Assembly: GCA_023438065.1 (NCBI GenBank)
Contig: JAEXRH010000002.1
Span: 136,029 to 200,028 of the forward strand
Length of the DNA: 64,000 nt
Source of the DNA: Spirochaetota bacterium
Lineage (GTDB): Bacteria > Spirochaetota > Spirochaetia > Treponematales > Treponemataceae
Direction: 5' to 3'
The notes beneath the pieces were generated by a model. That model saw nothing but the letters and a program-made list of their open reading frames with translations, had not been told where the DNA came from and searched no databases. Position numbers and translations under genes: made by a program. Every line of letters starts with the position of its first letter. The first letter of the stretch is position 1. This document shows positions 1 to 7,694 of the stretch, piece after piece.

Positions 1-209
1 TTACCGCCTCGATCAACGCGATCTACGATCTCGCGAAGAAGGAGAATGACCCGAAAACCGAGCTCATGCTCCACTGGTTCATCAACGAGCAGGTCGAGGA
101 AGAGAAGAACGCCCGCGACCTTATCGATCAGCTCACGATGGCGGGGAACAATTCCTTCGGCATCATGTTCATGGATCAGCACGTGCTCGGCTCGCGAAAG
201 GGAGACTGA
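1..209 (+). CDS. Ferritin, C-terminal part (5' end outside window)
   Basis: The reading frame is open from base 3 and ends at TGA 207-209, giving the last 68 residues. The segment is helical and acidic, with the pattern LMLHWFINEQVEEEKNARDL typical of helix 4 of bacterial ferritin, where Glu and Gln residues line the ferroxidase site. It ends with a short tail after the fifth helix. Ferritins store iron as a mineral inside a 24-subunit cage. A clear intrinsic terminator follows, so this is the end of its transcription unit. The identification is good from motif and length, but the start is not visible. Confidence 0.85.
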   Translation, partial: TASINAIYDLAKKENDPKTELMLHWFINEQVEEEKNARDLIDQLTMAGNNSFGIMFMDQHVLGSRKGD

Positions 210-245
210 TCCCTCCACGAGCGAAGGATACAGGATCGAAAGAGC

Positions 246-271
246 AAACCCGGCGAAATGCCGGGTTTTTT
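246..271 (+). terminator. Rho-independent terminator after ferritin
   Basis: A perfect 9-bp stem AAACCCGGC/GCCGGGTTT with a GAAAT loop is followed by a run of T. Confidence 0.9.
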
Positions 272-351
272 ATTGCCGATTGCCTCGTAAGGGGCTACAG
301 TGGATCATACCCGTGCAGGGATAACAAGAACCGTGATATCAGGAGGAAGGT

Positions 352-768
352 ATGGCCAAGGCAAAGGCGAAAGGGCTTTCGCAATCGGCGCTCACGCAGA
401 TCGCGCTCGGCGCGTTTTTCGTCGTGCTCGGGATAGTCGGGATCATTCCGCAGTCGGGGGAGGGGATGTTCAGTCTCAGCCCGGGAAGGACGACGCTCGA
501 GATCGTGTTCGGCGTGGTCGAGGCCCTCGCGGGCGCCTTCTTCCTCGTCGACGCCGTTAGCCGCGTGTCGCGAAAGACGACGAGGCTCGTGCTCCTTTCA
601 ATAATGGCGTTGTGGGCGCTCCGCGTGGTCATCAGCGAATTCGTGAACGGGATCGTCCTTCGCTCGGACGGGATATCCTTCCGCCCGAATTTCTGGTTTT
701 GGCTTCTCGCGCTTTCCGTCGACTTCCTCGTCGCGGCGATCCTTTGGGCGCGTTTCCGCGAGGAGTGA
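352..768 (+). CDS. Small integral membrane protein, unknown function
   Basis: The 138-residue product has about four hydrophobic segments (roughly residues 16-35, 48-68, 78-95 and 112-133) and a lysine-rich N-terminus (MAKAKAKG), so it should sit in the inner membrane with a cytoplasmic N-terminus. A strong ribosome site AGGAGGAAGG lies directly before ATG 352. No family motif is recognised. It has its own transcription unit between the ferritin terminator and the convergent terminator of the sulfur-transfer gene. Codon usage matches its neighbours, so it is a real gene of unknown role. Confidence 0.75.
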   Translation: MAKAKAKGLSQSALTQIALGAFFVVLGIVGIIPQSGEGMFSLSPGRTTLEIVFGVVEALAGAFFLVDAVSRVSRKTTRLVLLSIMALWALRVVISEFVNGIVLRSDGISFRPNFWFWLLALSVDFLVAAILWARFREE

Positions 769-800
769 TCGTCGCTATACGCGTGTTGACCGACGTTCGC

Positions 801-837
801 GAAAAAAAATCCCCGCGCGCGACCGGCGGCGGGGATT
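801..837 (-). terminator. Rho-independent terminator of the MarR/CoADR operon
   Basis: On the minus strand the stem AATCCCCGC/GCGGGGATT is followed by seven or more T. It lies just downstream of the minus-strand gene ending at 859. Confidence 0.85.
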
Positions 838-858
838 CCATGACGAGCGCTGTCGCGC

Positions 859-3390
859 CTAGATGAAGAGGTTCACGTTCCCGCGCGACGCCGCTTCCAT
901 GTAGGTCGCGACGCCGCCGATCTCGACGCCGTCCAAAAGCTCTTCCTTCGCGATCCCCATGATGTCCATCGACATCTGGCACGCGATCATCCTGACGCCC
1001 GAGCGCTTCGCCTCGGCGAACATCGACTCGAGCTGATCGACGTTCTTCCGCTTCATCCGGTATTTCATCATCGCCGGCCCCATTCCGCCGAAGTTCATCG
1101 ACGAAAGCGAGAGCTTACCCATGTTCTTCGGGAGCATAATCCCGAACATCCTGCCCAGAAGGTCCTTCCGGACGCCGCGCGCCTTCTTCCTGAGGACGGA
1201 AAGCCCCCAGAAGGTGAAGAACATCGTCACGTCCTTTCCCGTCGCGGCCGCGCCGTTCGCGAGCACGAAGGAGGCGAGCGCGCGGTCGAAGTCGTTCGAG
1301 AAGACGATGAAGGTCGCCCCCGAGCCGCCGTACGGCGTGCCGGATCCGACCGATTTCGGGGTTTCCGTCCCTCCGGGTCCGCCCTTACCGACGACGGCCT
1401 CGATGATCCCGTTGACGCTGTCGAGCGAGACGAGCTCGTTCCCGGTGAGGGCGCACCAGGATTTCACGTCGCGCGCGAAGCCGGGATCGGTCGCCTTCAT
1501 GACGAGCCGGTCGCCGGGGGAGAGCGAGTCCATTTCCTTTTTCAGGCGGAGGATCGGGCCGGGGCACTGGAGCCCGCACGCGTCGACGGTGAGGCTTTTC
1601 GCGCCTTGCCCGCGCGGGCTTCCGTCTTCGGTCGACACCGATATCGCGCGGTCGAACATGGCGCCGGTTGACCCGGCGGTTTGCGACGCGGCGCTCGCCG
1701 CGATCGCGCCCGAGCCTCCCGCGGCGAGGAGCGCGGTCTCGGCGCTCGCTGCCTTCCAGGTCTTGTAGCCGCCGGTGAGGTTCGCGACCTCCTGATAGCC
1801 CGACATGCGGAGCACGCGCTCGGCGAGGTAGCCGCGAAGACCGATCGCGCAGTTGATGAGGATGGGTTTATCCCGGGGAACTTCCGCGAGCCGCGCTCGA
1901 AGCTCGGTATGCGGCACGTTGTACGCGCCGGGAATCGAGCCGAGCGCGAATTCCTCGCGGGAGCGGACGTCGAGGAAGAACGCGCCCCGCTCGCGCCACG
2001 CGTCGACGTCGCGCCAGGTGACCGTCCTCGTCATCCCTTCGAGCGCGTTCTCGGCGACGAAGCCGAGCATGTTTACCGGGTCTTTCGCGCTCGAGTAGGG
2101 AGGCGCGTACGTCTGCTCGAACTCGGCGAGGTCGCGGACCGTGCCGCCCTTCTTGACGTACGCGGAGATGACGTCGATCCGCTTGTCGACGCCGTCGAAG
2201 CCGACCGCCTGCGCGCCCCAGAGCTTCCCGCTTTCCGGGTTATAGAGCGCCTTGATCGCGAGCTGGAGCGACGACGGATAATATCCCGCGTGGCTTCCCG
2301 CGTGGGTGACCGCCTGTGCGTAGGGAAGGCCCGCCTTCTGGAGCTGTTTCTCGGTGAGTCCGGTCGAGGCGACGGTGAGGTCGAAGACCTTCGCGACGCT
2401 CGTCGCGATCGTGCCGGAGTAAGGCCTGACGTTGTCGAGGACGATGTTATCCGCGCACAGGCGCGCCTGCTTGTTCGCCGGACCCGCGAGGGGGACGGTG
2501 ACCGCCTGGCCGTGGATGGGGCTCTCGAACTCGATCGCGTCCCCGACCGCGCGGATCGCTGGATCGGAGGTGGTGAAGTACCGGTCGACCTTGATCGCCC
2601 CGTTTTGCGCGAGCTCGAGGCCCGCGTCGCGCGCGATCTTCGTGTCGGGCCTCACTCCGATCGAGAGGATGACGATGTCCGCGTCGACGGACGCGCCCGA
2701 GGAAAGCTTTACCGAGAGGGTAGAGCCGCGCCGCTCGAAGGAGGCGACGCCGTCCTTGAGCCTGAGGGACACCCCCTTGTCGCGGAGGTGCTGATGGACG
2801 ATCGCCGCCATGTCGTAGTCGATGACGTTCATCACCTGGTCGAGCGCCTCGACGACCGTGACCTCGAGACCGCGATCCTTGAGGTTCTCGGCCATTTCGA
2901 GGCCGATGAACCCCGCCCCGACGACGACCGCGCGCTTGGTCTCGGCGCGGTCGAGTCTCGACTTGATCGCGTCGACGTCAGCGACCGAACGGAGGGTCAT
3001 GATCGCCGCGTCGTCGATGCCCGGGATCGGGGGACGAACCGGGGACGCGCCGGGGCTCAGGATGAGGGTGTCGTAGGGTTGGTCGTACTCGACCGAGGTC
3101 TTGAGGTTCCTGACGCGCACGGTCTTGGCCGCGCGGTTTATCGAGAGGACCTCGTGGGAGGTCTTCGCGTCGACGTTGAGCGACTCGCGGAATTTCTCCG
3201 GGGTCATGATGAAGAGTCTCGAGCGCTCCTTGATAGTCCCTCCCGCGTAGTAGGGGAGCCCGCAGTTCGCGTAGCTCACGTACTCGCCGCGCTCGAACAT
3301 GATGATCTCGGCCTTTTCGTCGAGCCGCCTGAGCCTTGCCGCCGTTCCCGCGCCGCCCGCGACGCCGCCGACTATCACGTAAGTTGCCAT
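859..3390 (-). CDS. CoA-disulfide reductase-like flavoprotein fused to rhodanese, TusA and DsrE domains
   Basis: The 843-residue product has four sulfur-handling domains. Residues 1-450 are an FAD/NADH disulfide reductase with GGVAGG near the N-terminus and the single redox Cys43 in YANCGLP, as in CoA-disulfide reductases. Residues 461-548 are a rhodanese with Cys514 in INCAIGLRG. Residues 599-670 are TusA-like with CGLQCPGP (Cys609). Residues 692-843 are DsrE-like with Cys804. Cys43 and Cys514 suggest reduction of CoA or protein persulfides, as in CoADR-rhodanese/Npsr enzymes; TusA and DsrE would pass on sulfane sulfur. Start ATG 3390 is chosen because GAGGAGGA precedes it; an ATG 24 bases upstream lacks this. 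The gene lies 60 bp downstream of, and is presumably controlled by, the MarR gene. Cytoplasmic. Confidence 0.9.
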   Translation of the reverse strand: MATYVIVGGVAGGAGTAARLRRLDEKAEIIMFERGEYVSYANCGLPYYAGGTIKERSRLFIMTPEKFRESLNVDAKTSHEVLSINRAAKTVRVRNLKTSVEYDQPYDTLILSPGASPVRPPIPGIDDAAIMTLRSVADVDAIKSRLDRAETKRAVVVGAGFIGLEMAENLKDRGLEVTVVEALDQVMNVIDYDMAAIVHQHLRDKGVSLRLKDGVASFERRGSTLSVKLSSGASVDADIVILSIGVRPDTKIARDAGLELAQNGAIKVDRYFTTSDPAIRAVGDAIEFESPIHGQAVTVPLAGPANKQARLCADNIVLDNVRPYSGTIATSVAKVFDLTVASTGLTEKQLQKAGLPYAQAVTHAGSHAGYYPSSLQLAIKALYNPESGKLWGAQAVGFDGVDKRIDVISAYVKKGGTVRDLAEFEQTYAPPYSSAKDPVNMLGFVAENALEGMTRTVTWRDVDAWRERGAFFLDVRSREEFALGSIPGAYNVPHTELRARLAEVPRDKPILINCAIGLRGYLAERVLRMSGYQEVANLTGGYKTWKAASAETALLAAGGSGAIAASAASQTAGSTGAMFDRAISVSTEDGSPRGQGAKSLTVDACGLQCPGPILRLKKEMDSLSPGDRLVMKATDPGFARDVKSWCALTGNELVSLDSVNGIIEAVVGKGGPGGTETPKSVGSGTPYGGSGATFIVFSNDFDRALASFVLANGAAATGKDVTMFFTFWGLSVLRKKARGVRKDLLGRMFGIMLPKNMGKLSLSSMNFGGMGPAMMKYRMKRKNVDQLESMFAEAKRSGVRMIACQMSMDIMGIAKEELLDGVEIGGVATYMEAASRGNVNLFI

Positions 3391-3450
3391 GTATGAATCC
3401 TCCTCATCATGCATGCGCGCCTAACCGGCGCGCCCGTTTTGAATTCTCGT

Positions 3451-3798
3451 TCAATTCGCGGCGTTTGCAAGCTCTTTCGGGAGCTCGACGTCCGCGCACT
3501 TGTACCGCTCGATGATCCTGAGCCCCTCGTTCGCGAGGCTCACGACGACGCCTCGCCGGTCGTCCTTCGACGAAGTCCGCTTGATAAGCTTCCGTGCCTC
3601 GAGGGAATCGAGGACGCGGGTGAGCCTCGAGGGCGAGAGCTCGAGCCGGTCGGCGAGCTTGCCCGGCTCGGTGAAGCCTTTTTCGATCGCGCACAGGCAC
3701 ATCGCGTCGTTGAGGGAAAGCCCCGTCTGTTCTTTCAGCGTCTCCTCGAAACGCCTCAGCGCCGTCTGTATCTTCCTGACCGAGCAGAGATCTATCAT
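3451..3798 (-). CDS. MarR-family transcriptional regulator
   Basis: The 115-residue winged-helix protein has the recognition region KLADRLELSPSRLTRVLDSL and the wing KRTSSKDDRRGVVVSL, both diagnostic of MarR. It is somewhat shorter than the usual 140 residues, mainly at the ends. It is the first gene of an operon with the CoA-disulfide reductase fusion. Two 13-bp palindromes lie over and below its promoter, so autoregulation and control of the sulfur enzyme are likely. The ligand is unknown; persulfide or thiol stress would fit. Cysteines are present (for example Cys6 and the pair in MCLCAIEK), so direct redox sensing is possible but unproven. Confidence 0.88.
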   Translation of the reverse strand: MIDLCSVRKIQTALRRFEETLKEQTGLSLNDAMCLCAIEKGFTEPGKLADRLELSPSRLTRVLDSLEARKLIKRTSSKDDRRGVVVSLANEGLRIIERYKCADVELPKELANAAN

Positions 3799-3855
3799 TA
3801 TCGTTCCGTCCTTTCGCGTCCGATTGGACCCGGTATACGTCTGTCAGCTTAAAAA

Positions 3856-3912
3856 TTGCCATCGGCAAAGGTTGCTAATAGCAAATATAACGCGCCTACG
3901 GCGGGTTGTCAA
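3856..3912 (-). promoter_or_regulatory. Promoter with two tandem MarR-type operators
   Basis: On the minus strand TTGACA (3912-3907), a 17-bp spacer and TATATT (3889-3884) form a near-consensus promoter. TTGCTAATAGCAA (3872-3884) is a perfect palindrome covering the -10 edge and start site. TTGCCATCGGCAA (3856-3868) is a second perfect palindrome with the same TTGC..GCAA ends, 16 bp further on. The arrangement fits repression by the adjacent MarR protein. Confidence 0.8.
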
Positions 3913-3985
3913 GAAAATGCGGCCAGCGAGCGCTTCCTGGCGCGGCGCCAATCGCCCTGGATAGCGGTTACCCCCGTGACCGAGT

Positions 3986-4786
3986 TTAATCCCGTGACGG
4001 AACCGATCCCCTCCCGGAGAGGATGCGCATCTTCTGCGCGTTGACGACGGCATGGCCCTTCGCGTGGTTGTTGAAGTAGATCTGCACGAGGTCGGCGCCC
4101 CCGGCGATTTCCCCGATGAGGGGGAGGTATTCGGCGAGCTCCTCGTCGGAATAGAGGTACTCGTAGCGGCTCCGCGCGTTAGTGCCGTGCCAGCTTTCCG
4201 CGTTCCGCCCGTGGAAGCGGAGGTACGCCGACTTCGCGGTCACGATGGCGCGCCTCGCGGGAAGGTTCCGGAGGGACGGCATGTCGGTGATGCACCAGCC
4301 GAGGCCCCGCTTCCTGAACGCCTCGTACACGCGCGGGTTTTGCCAGGACGCGTGGCGAAACTCGACGACGATCGGGAGATTGCCGAGCTCTCCGACGAGG
4401 CCGTCGAGGTAGCGCCGCTCGTCGACGTCGTAGTGGAAGGCTTGCGGGAACTGGAGAAGGACCGAGAGGAGAAGGTCGCGCGAGGCGAGGGGGAGCATCG
4501 CGGCACGGAACTCGCGCGCGGCCTCGCGCCAGGCGGAGACCGAGATCTCGTGCGTGAGGCTCCGGTGCGCCTTGACCGAGAAGCGGAGCTTTCCGTTCGA
4601 ACGGCGAACCATCGAGGTCATCTGCGCCTCGTCGGGCATCGAGTAATAGGAGAAGTTGAGCTCGAGCGCGGAGAATTGCTCGGCGTAGAACGCGAGGAAT
4701 TCCTCGCGGGGGAGATCGTGCGGATAGAGGACGCCGCGCCACTCGGGATAGTCGTACCCCGAGGTGCCTACGAGGATCTCGGCCAT
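3986..4786 (-). CDS. DUF72 family protein
   Basis: The 266-residue TIM-barrel protein shows the DUF72 signatures: GTSGYDYPEWRG at the N-terminus, the FSVKAHRSLTHE segment, VVEFRHASW, and YFNNHAKGHAVVNA near the end. The biochemical activity of DUF72 is unknown. ATG 4786 lies 2 bp after the umuC stop, so the gene is the third in the umuD-umuC operon. This suggests co-expression with translesion synthesis during DNA damage. A TATACT string lies 4 nt before the ATG but is made by the last codons of umuC, so it is weak promoter evidence. Confidence 0.85.
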   Translation of the reverse strand: MAEILVGTSGYDYPEWRGVLYPHDLPREEFLAFYAEQFSALELNFSYYSMPDEAQMTSMVRRSNGKLRFSVKAHRSLTHEISVSAWREAAREFRAAMLPLASRDLLLSVLLQFPQAFHYDVDERRYLDGLVGELGNLPIVVEFRHASWQNPRVYEAFRKRGLGWCITDMPSLRNLPARRAIVTAKSAYLRFHGRNAESWHGTNARSRYEYLYSDEELAEYLPLIGEIAGGADLVQIYFNNHAKGHAVVNAQKMRILSGRGSVPSRD

Positions 4787-4788
4787 GG

Positions 4789-6039
4789 TCAGTATACCTC
4801 GGGTATCCGCGCGACGTCGGTGGTGTAGGCGGGCGAGAGGAAGCGGCGGCGCATGTTCCAGGCGCGCGGCGCGAGGACGTTCGCCGCGGTGCGAAGGACG
4901 TCCCTTCCGTAGCGCGCGGTGACGGCGTCGAAGCATCGCATGACCGCCTCCTTCCGCGGGCGGCTTGCGTCCTCGTCGAAGAGGTCGCGCTGGGCGAGCG
5001 AGTTGTCCTCGAGCCCGAGGAGGTTCACCATGACCTTCCGGTACCGGTAACCCTCGCGGTAAAGCTGGCGAAGGAGCGCGATCGAGGTCGAGAGGATGTC
5101 GGGGAGATACGAGGTCGGCTTCGGGAACGCGGCCGAAAGCTGGCTCGCGTATTGGGGACCCGCCTCGTCCCAGGGATTGGTCATGAGGTACACCGAGACG
5201 TAGCGGACCGCGCTTCCCTGATCGCGGAGACGGCGCACCGCCTCGTGGACGTAGGACGCGAGCGCCTCCTCGAGCTCGCCGAGGGTAAAGACCGCCTCGG
5301 CGAAGGACTTCGACGAGCAGATGTTCTCGCGCCTTTCGCGCTCGAGCCGCTCGTTCGCCGGGATGCCGGCGAGTTCCTGGACGGTTCTCATACCGGTAAT
5401 TGTAAGGTATTTCTTCGCGAGGTGGAGCGGCAAGTCGCGGAGGTCGCGCGCGGTCTTGATTCCGTGCCGCGCGAGGGTCGCTTCCTTCGACCAGCCGATC
5501 CCCCAGACCTCGCCCGCGGGATAGGATGCGAGCTCTGCCTCGCGGTCGGCCTCGAGCCAGGAAAAGACCCCGCCCCGCTTTTTCGCGAGCTTGTTGCAGA
5601 GCTTCGCGAGGGTACGCGTCGGCGCGAGGCCGACGGTTACCGGCATCCCCGTTTCCTTGAGGACGGTTTCCCTGATGCGGTGCGCGATCCCGGTCCAGTC
5701 GGCGTGGCTCCAGTCGGGATAATAGAGAAAACACTCGTCGATCGAGTACACCTCGACCTCCGGGCAGAGGCGGTTGTACACGCACGTGATCCTGGCGCTG
5801 ATGTCGGCGTAGAGGGTGTAGTTCGAGCTGAATACGGTGACGCCCTTGCGGTCGCAGGCTTCGGCGATCTTGAAGTACGCGTCCCCGCGGCTGAAGCCGA
5901 GCGCCTTCGCCTCGGCGTTGAGGGCGATGACGATGCCGTCGTTGTTGGAAAGGACGATGATGGGCTTGTCGGCGAGATCGGGCCTGAAGAGCCGCTCGCA
6001 CGAGGCGTAAAAGCTGTTCGCGTCGACGTGGAAAATCAT
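4789..6039 (-). CDS. umuC: Y-family DNA polymerase, UmuC type
   Basis: The 416-residue product carries the polymerase motifs FHVDANSFYASCE (Asp6) and YSIDECF (Asp101 and Glu102), which bind the catalytic metals, then thumb and little-finger regions. The length matches UmuC rather than the shorter DinB, and the C-terminal region IALLRQLYREGYRYRKVMV fits UmuC. It copies damaged DNA as part of Pol V. Its ATG overlaps the stop of the preceding UmuD-like gene (ATGA), so the two are translationally coupled, as expected for stoichiometric partners. Confidence 0.93.
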   Translation of the reverse strand: MIFHVDANSFYASCERLFRPDLADKPIIVLSNNDGIVIALNAEAKALGFSRGDAYFKIAEACDRKGVTVFSSNYTLYADISARITCVYNRLCPEVEVYSIDECFLYYPDWSHADWTGIAHRIRETVLKETGMPVTVGLAPTRTLAKLCNKLAKKRGGVFSWLEADREAELASYPAGEVWGIGWSKEATLARHGIKTARDLRDLPLHLAKKYLTITGMRTVQELAGIPANERLERERRENICSSKSFAEAVFTLGELEEALASYVHEAVRRLRDQGSAVRYVSVYLMTNPWDEAGPQYASQLSAAFPKPTSYLPDILSTSIALLRQLYREGYRYRKVMVNLLGLEDNSLAQRDLFDEDASRPRKEAVMRCFDAVTARYGRDVLRTAANVLAPRAWNMRRRFLSPAYTTDVARIPEVY

Positions 6040-6386
6040 AGGTTCCTCACTACCCCGGTTACCGTGCCGAATATCTCCGTTTCCTCGCTGACCGCGACGC
6101 GGTTTCCCGCCCCGTCGGCGAGGGCGAGCGAGTTCCCCTCGCGCACGAGCTCACGACAGGTGAACTCGCCCCCCGACCTGAATACGACGAGGCAGCCGGG
6201 AACGGGCGGCCTCGACCGGTCGACGACGAGGAGGTCGTCCGCGACGATCCCCCGGTACGCGAGGTGGCGCCCCTTCATCCGCATGAAAAAGGTCGCGGGG
6301 GGGTTCGTGACGAGAAGGGCGTTCAGGTTTATCGTCGTGGCCTCGTACCCTTGCGCGGGCGACGGAAAGCCGGTTTCTCCTGCCAT
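6036..6386 (-). CDS. umuD: UmuD-like subunit, naturally short and lacking the protease dyad
   Basis: This 116-residue protein aligns with E. coli UmuD from residue 25 onward: GFPSPA at position 6 corresponds to GFPSPA just after the UmuD cleavage site. The N-terminal arm removed by autocleavage is therefore missing. The catalytic serine of SGDSM (Ser60 in E. coli) is replaced by KGRHL (His41), and Lys97 of EFTVKKL by Arg78 in EFTCREL. It should be unable to cleave itself and may act as a constitutively processed UmuD' partner of UmuC. Known: UmuD'2C is the active polymerase. Inferred: this protein skips activation, so control rests on transcription. It is first in the operon, under an operator-covered promoter. 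Confidence 0.85.
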   Translation of the reverse strand: MAGETGFPSPAQGYEATTINLNALLVTNPPATFFMRMKGRHLAYRGIVADDLLVVDRSRPPVPGCLVVFRSGGEFTCRELVREGNSLALADGAGNRVAVSEETEIFGTVTGVVRNL

Positions 6387-6406
6387 GGTTCCTAGCCTTA
6401 TGCTTA

Positions 6407-6436
6407 ATCATATAAGCAAAATGCTTATCGCGTCAA
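6407..6436 (-). promoter_or_regulatory. umuDC promoter with repressor operator in the spacer
   Basis: On the minus strand TTGACG (6436-6431), an 18-bp spacer and TATGAT (6412-6407) form the promoter. The perfect inverted repeat ATAAGCA-AAA-TGCTTAT (6412-6428) fills the spacer. A further TGCTTA half-site lies at 6401-6406. Binding here would block polymerase. Confidence 0.8.
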
Positions 6437-6461
6437 GAAGGATTTCGGTAAAATAAAACGG

Positions 6462-6512
6462 TGGACATTGTCATCCGTTGCTGTTATGCTCATGAATTAA
6501 GCATAATGCTTA
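6462..6512 (+). promoter_or_regulatory. Repressor gene promoter and operator
   Basis: TGGACA (6462-6467), 17 bp, then TATGCT (6485-6490) is a plausible promoter for the plus-strand repressor gene. The 15-bp palindrome TAAGCATAATGCTTA (6498-6512) lies over the expected start site and has the same TAAGCA/TGCTTA half-sites as the umuDC operator, suggesting autoregulation. Confidence 0.75.
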
Positions 6513-6539
6513 CCGACGTCTGAGGGGGTGAGGAAAACG

Positions 6540-7202
6540 ATGACAGGGGATGATTCGGTCGCCGCGAGGTTCGCCGCGGTGCGCGCCCGGTCCGGGCTTT
6601 CGAAAAAGGCATTCGCGGAATCCCTCGGCATCCATCCGGTCGTTTCGGGCGACATCGAGCTCGGCAAGCGCGAACCCTCGCGCGAGGTGCTCGTCCGGCT
6701 CGCGAACGTGTACGGCGTCGACATTACCTGGCTCCTGACCGGGAGCGCCGCCCCGGGGTTGAACCCGGTTTCGGGCGATTCTTCGTCGGAGATCGTCGAG
6801 ATCGAGTTCGTCCGCCAGGAGGCGGCCGCCGGCCGCGGCGCCGAGATCGACGAATACGCCGACCGCGCGCGGATTCCCGTGCTCCGCTCCTTCGTCGCCC
6901 CGAGGCGCCCCGAGCGCGTTCGCGCCGTCGAGGTGCGCGGCGACTCGATGATCGGGATCGGCCTCGACGACCGCGACATCGTCTTTTTCTCGCCCGACGA
7001 GAAATCCGGCGACGGGGTGCACGTCATCTCGATCGGGAGCCAGCTTCTCGTCAAGCGGCTTCATTTCGACCCGATCGCGCGCGCGGTCGAGGTCATCAGC
7101 GAAAACCCCCAGTATGCCCCGCGCCGCGTCGAAGAAGCCGATCTCGACCAGTTTCGCGTCGAGGGTCGCGTGATCGGCTGGATGCACCGGCATCGCGCGT
7201 AA
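6540..7202 (+). CDS. XRE/LexA-like self-cleaving repressor (HTH + S24 peptidase)
   Basis: The 220-residue product has a CI-type HTH (residues 8-66, SKKAFAESLGIHPVVSGDIE) and a C-terminal S24 domain with Ser136 in RGDSM, Lys172 in LLVKRL and an Ala97-Gly98 pair in AAAGRG as the likely cleavage site. It is thus a RecA-responsive repressor of the CI/LexA type. It faces the umuDC operon across shared operators, so it most likely keeps umuDC silent until DNA damage. ATG 6540 is preferred because GGTGAGG precedes it at good spacing; a GTG at 6528 has a poor ribosome site. It could be a domesticated phage repressor, but no phage genes are nearby. Confidence 0.88.
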   Translation: MTGDDSVAARFAAVRARSGLSKKAFAESLGIHPVVSGDIELGKREPSREVLVRLANVYGVDITWLLTGSAAPGLNPVSGDSSSEIVEIEFVRQEAAAGRGAEIDEYADRARIPVLRSFVAPRRPERVRAVEVRGDSMIGIGLDDRDIVFFSPDEKSGDGVHVISIGSQLLVKRLHFDPIARAVEVISENPQYAPRRVEEADLDQFRVEGRVIGWMHRHRA

Positions 7203-7216
7203 GGCAAGGAAACGCC

Positions 7217-7552
7217 ATGATCCCTCCCGACGACCCGCCCGAGCCCTACGTTCCACCCTTCGATCCCGTCCGCTTCGCCTCGTCCCCGTTCGCCCGGAAC
7301 GGCTCGCCGGACGATGACGGCGCGTCCGGCGAGGACGCCGCGGCGAACGCCGCCCTTTCCGAGCTCGCGAACGCGCGCATGCCCTTCGGGAAATACGCGG
7401 GAACCCTCCTCGTCGACCTTCCCGAATCCTACGTACTCTGGTTCAAGGGGAAGGGTTATCCCGACGGCCCCCTCGGGGACCGGCTTCGCGCCATCGAGGA
7501 GATCAAGACGAACGGCCTCGAATTCCTCCTCCGCCCGCTCGTCGAGCGGTAA
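7217..7552 (+). CDS. DUF3820 family protein
   Basis: The C-terminal half (residues 54-111) contains MPFGKYAGTLLVDLPESYVL and LEFLLRPLVE, the signature of DUF3820 (annotated in some databases as a putative quorum-sensing-regulated virulence factor). The N-terminal half is proline- and acid-rich and probably disordered. The biochemical role is unknown. It follows the repressor gene by 14 bp with an AAGGA ribosome site, so it may be co-transcribed with it. Confidence 0.75.
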   Translation: MIPPDDPPEPYVPPFDPVRFASSPFARNGSPDDDGASGEDAAANAALSELANARMPFGKYAGTLLVDLPESYVLWFKGKGYPDGPLGDRLRAIEEIKTNGLEFLLRPLVER

Positions 7553-7694
7553 ATCTCTTCCCCGCATCAACACCCCGCGTGCTACACTTAATGCGTAAGC
7601 CCTTTCCGCCGAACGTGATCGGCGTCACGCAGGCGCGTCACCGACTTTTCGCGCGCCCGGCGCGATACTCAAGGACGGAAAGAGGAGGCAGATT

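Noticed and set aside
1681..3396. 571-residue plus-strand frame rich in Arg, Asp and Val
   Set aside because: Antisense shadow of the CoA-disulfide reductase gene, produced by GC-rich codons.
4769..4786. Separate promoter for the DUF72 gene (TATACT at the umuC stop)
   Set aside because: The bases are explained by the last umuC codons, the gap to ATG is only 4 nt, and there is no -35; operon transcription is simpler.
6540..7202. Prophage remnant marker
   Set aside because: A CI-like repressor alone, next to umuDC and with matching operators, is better explained as a host regulator; no phage structural or integrase genes are nearby.
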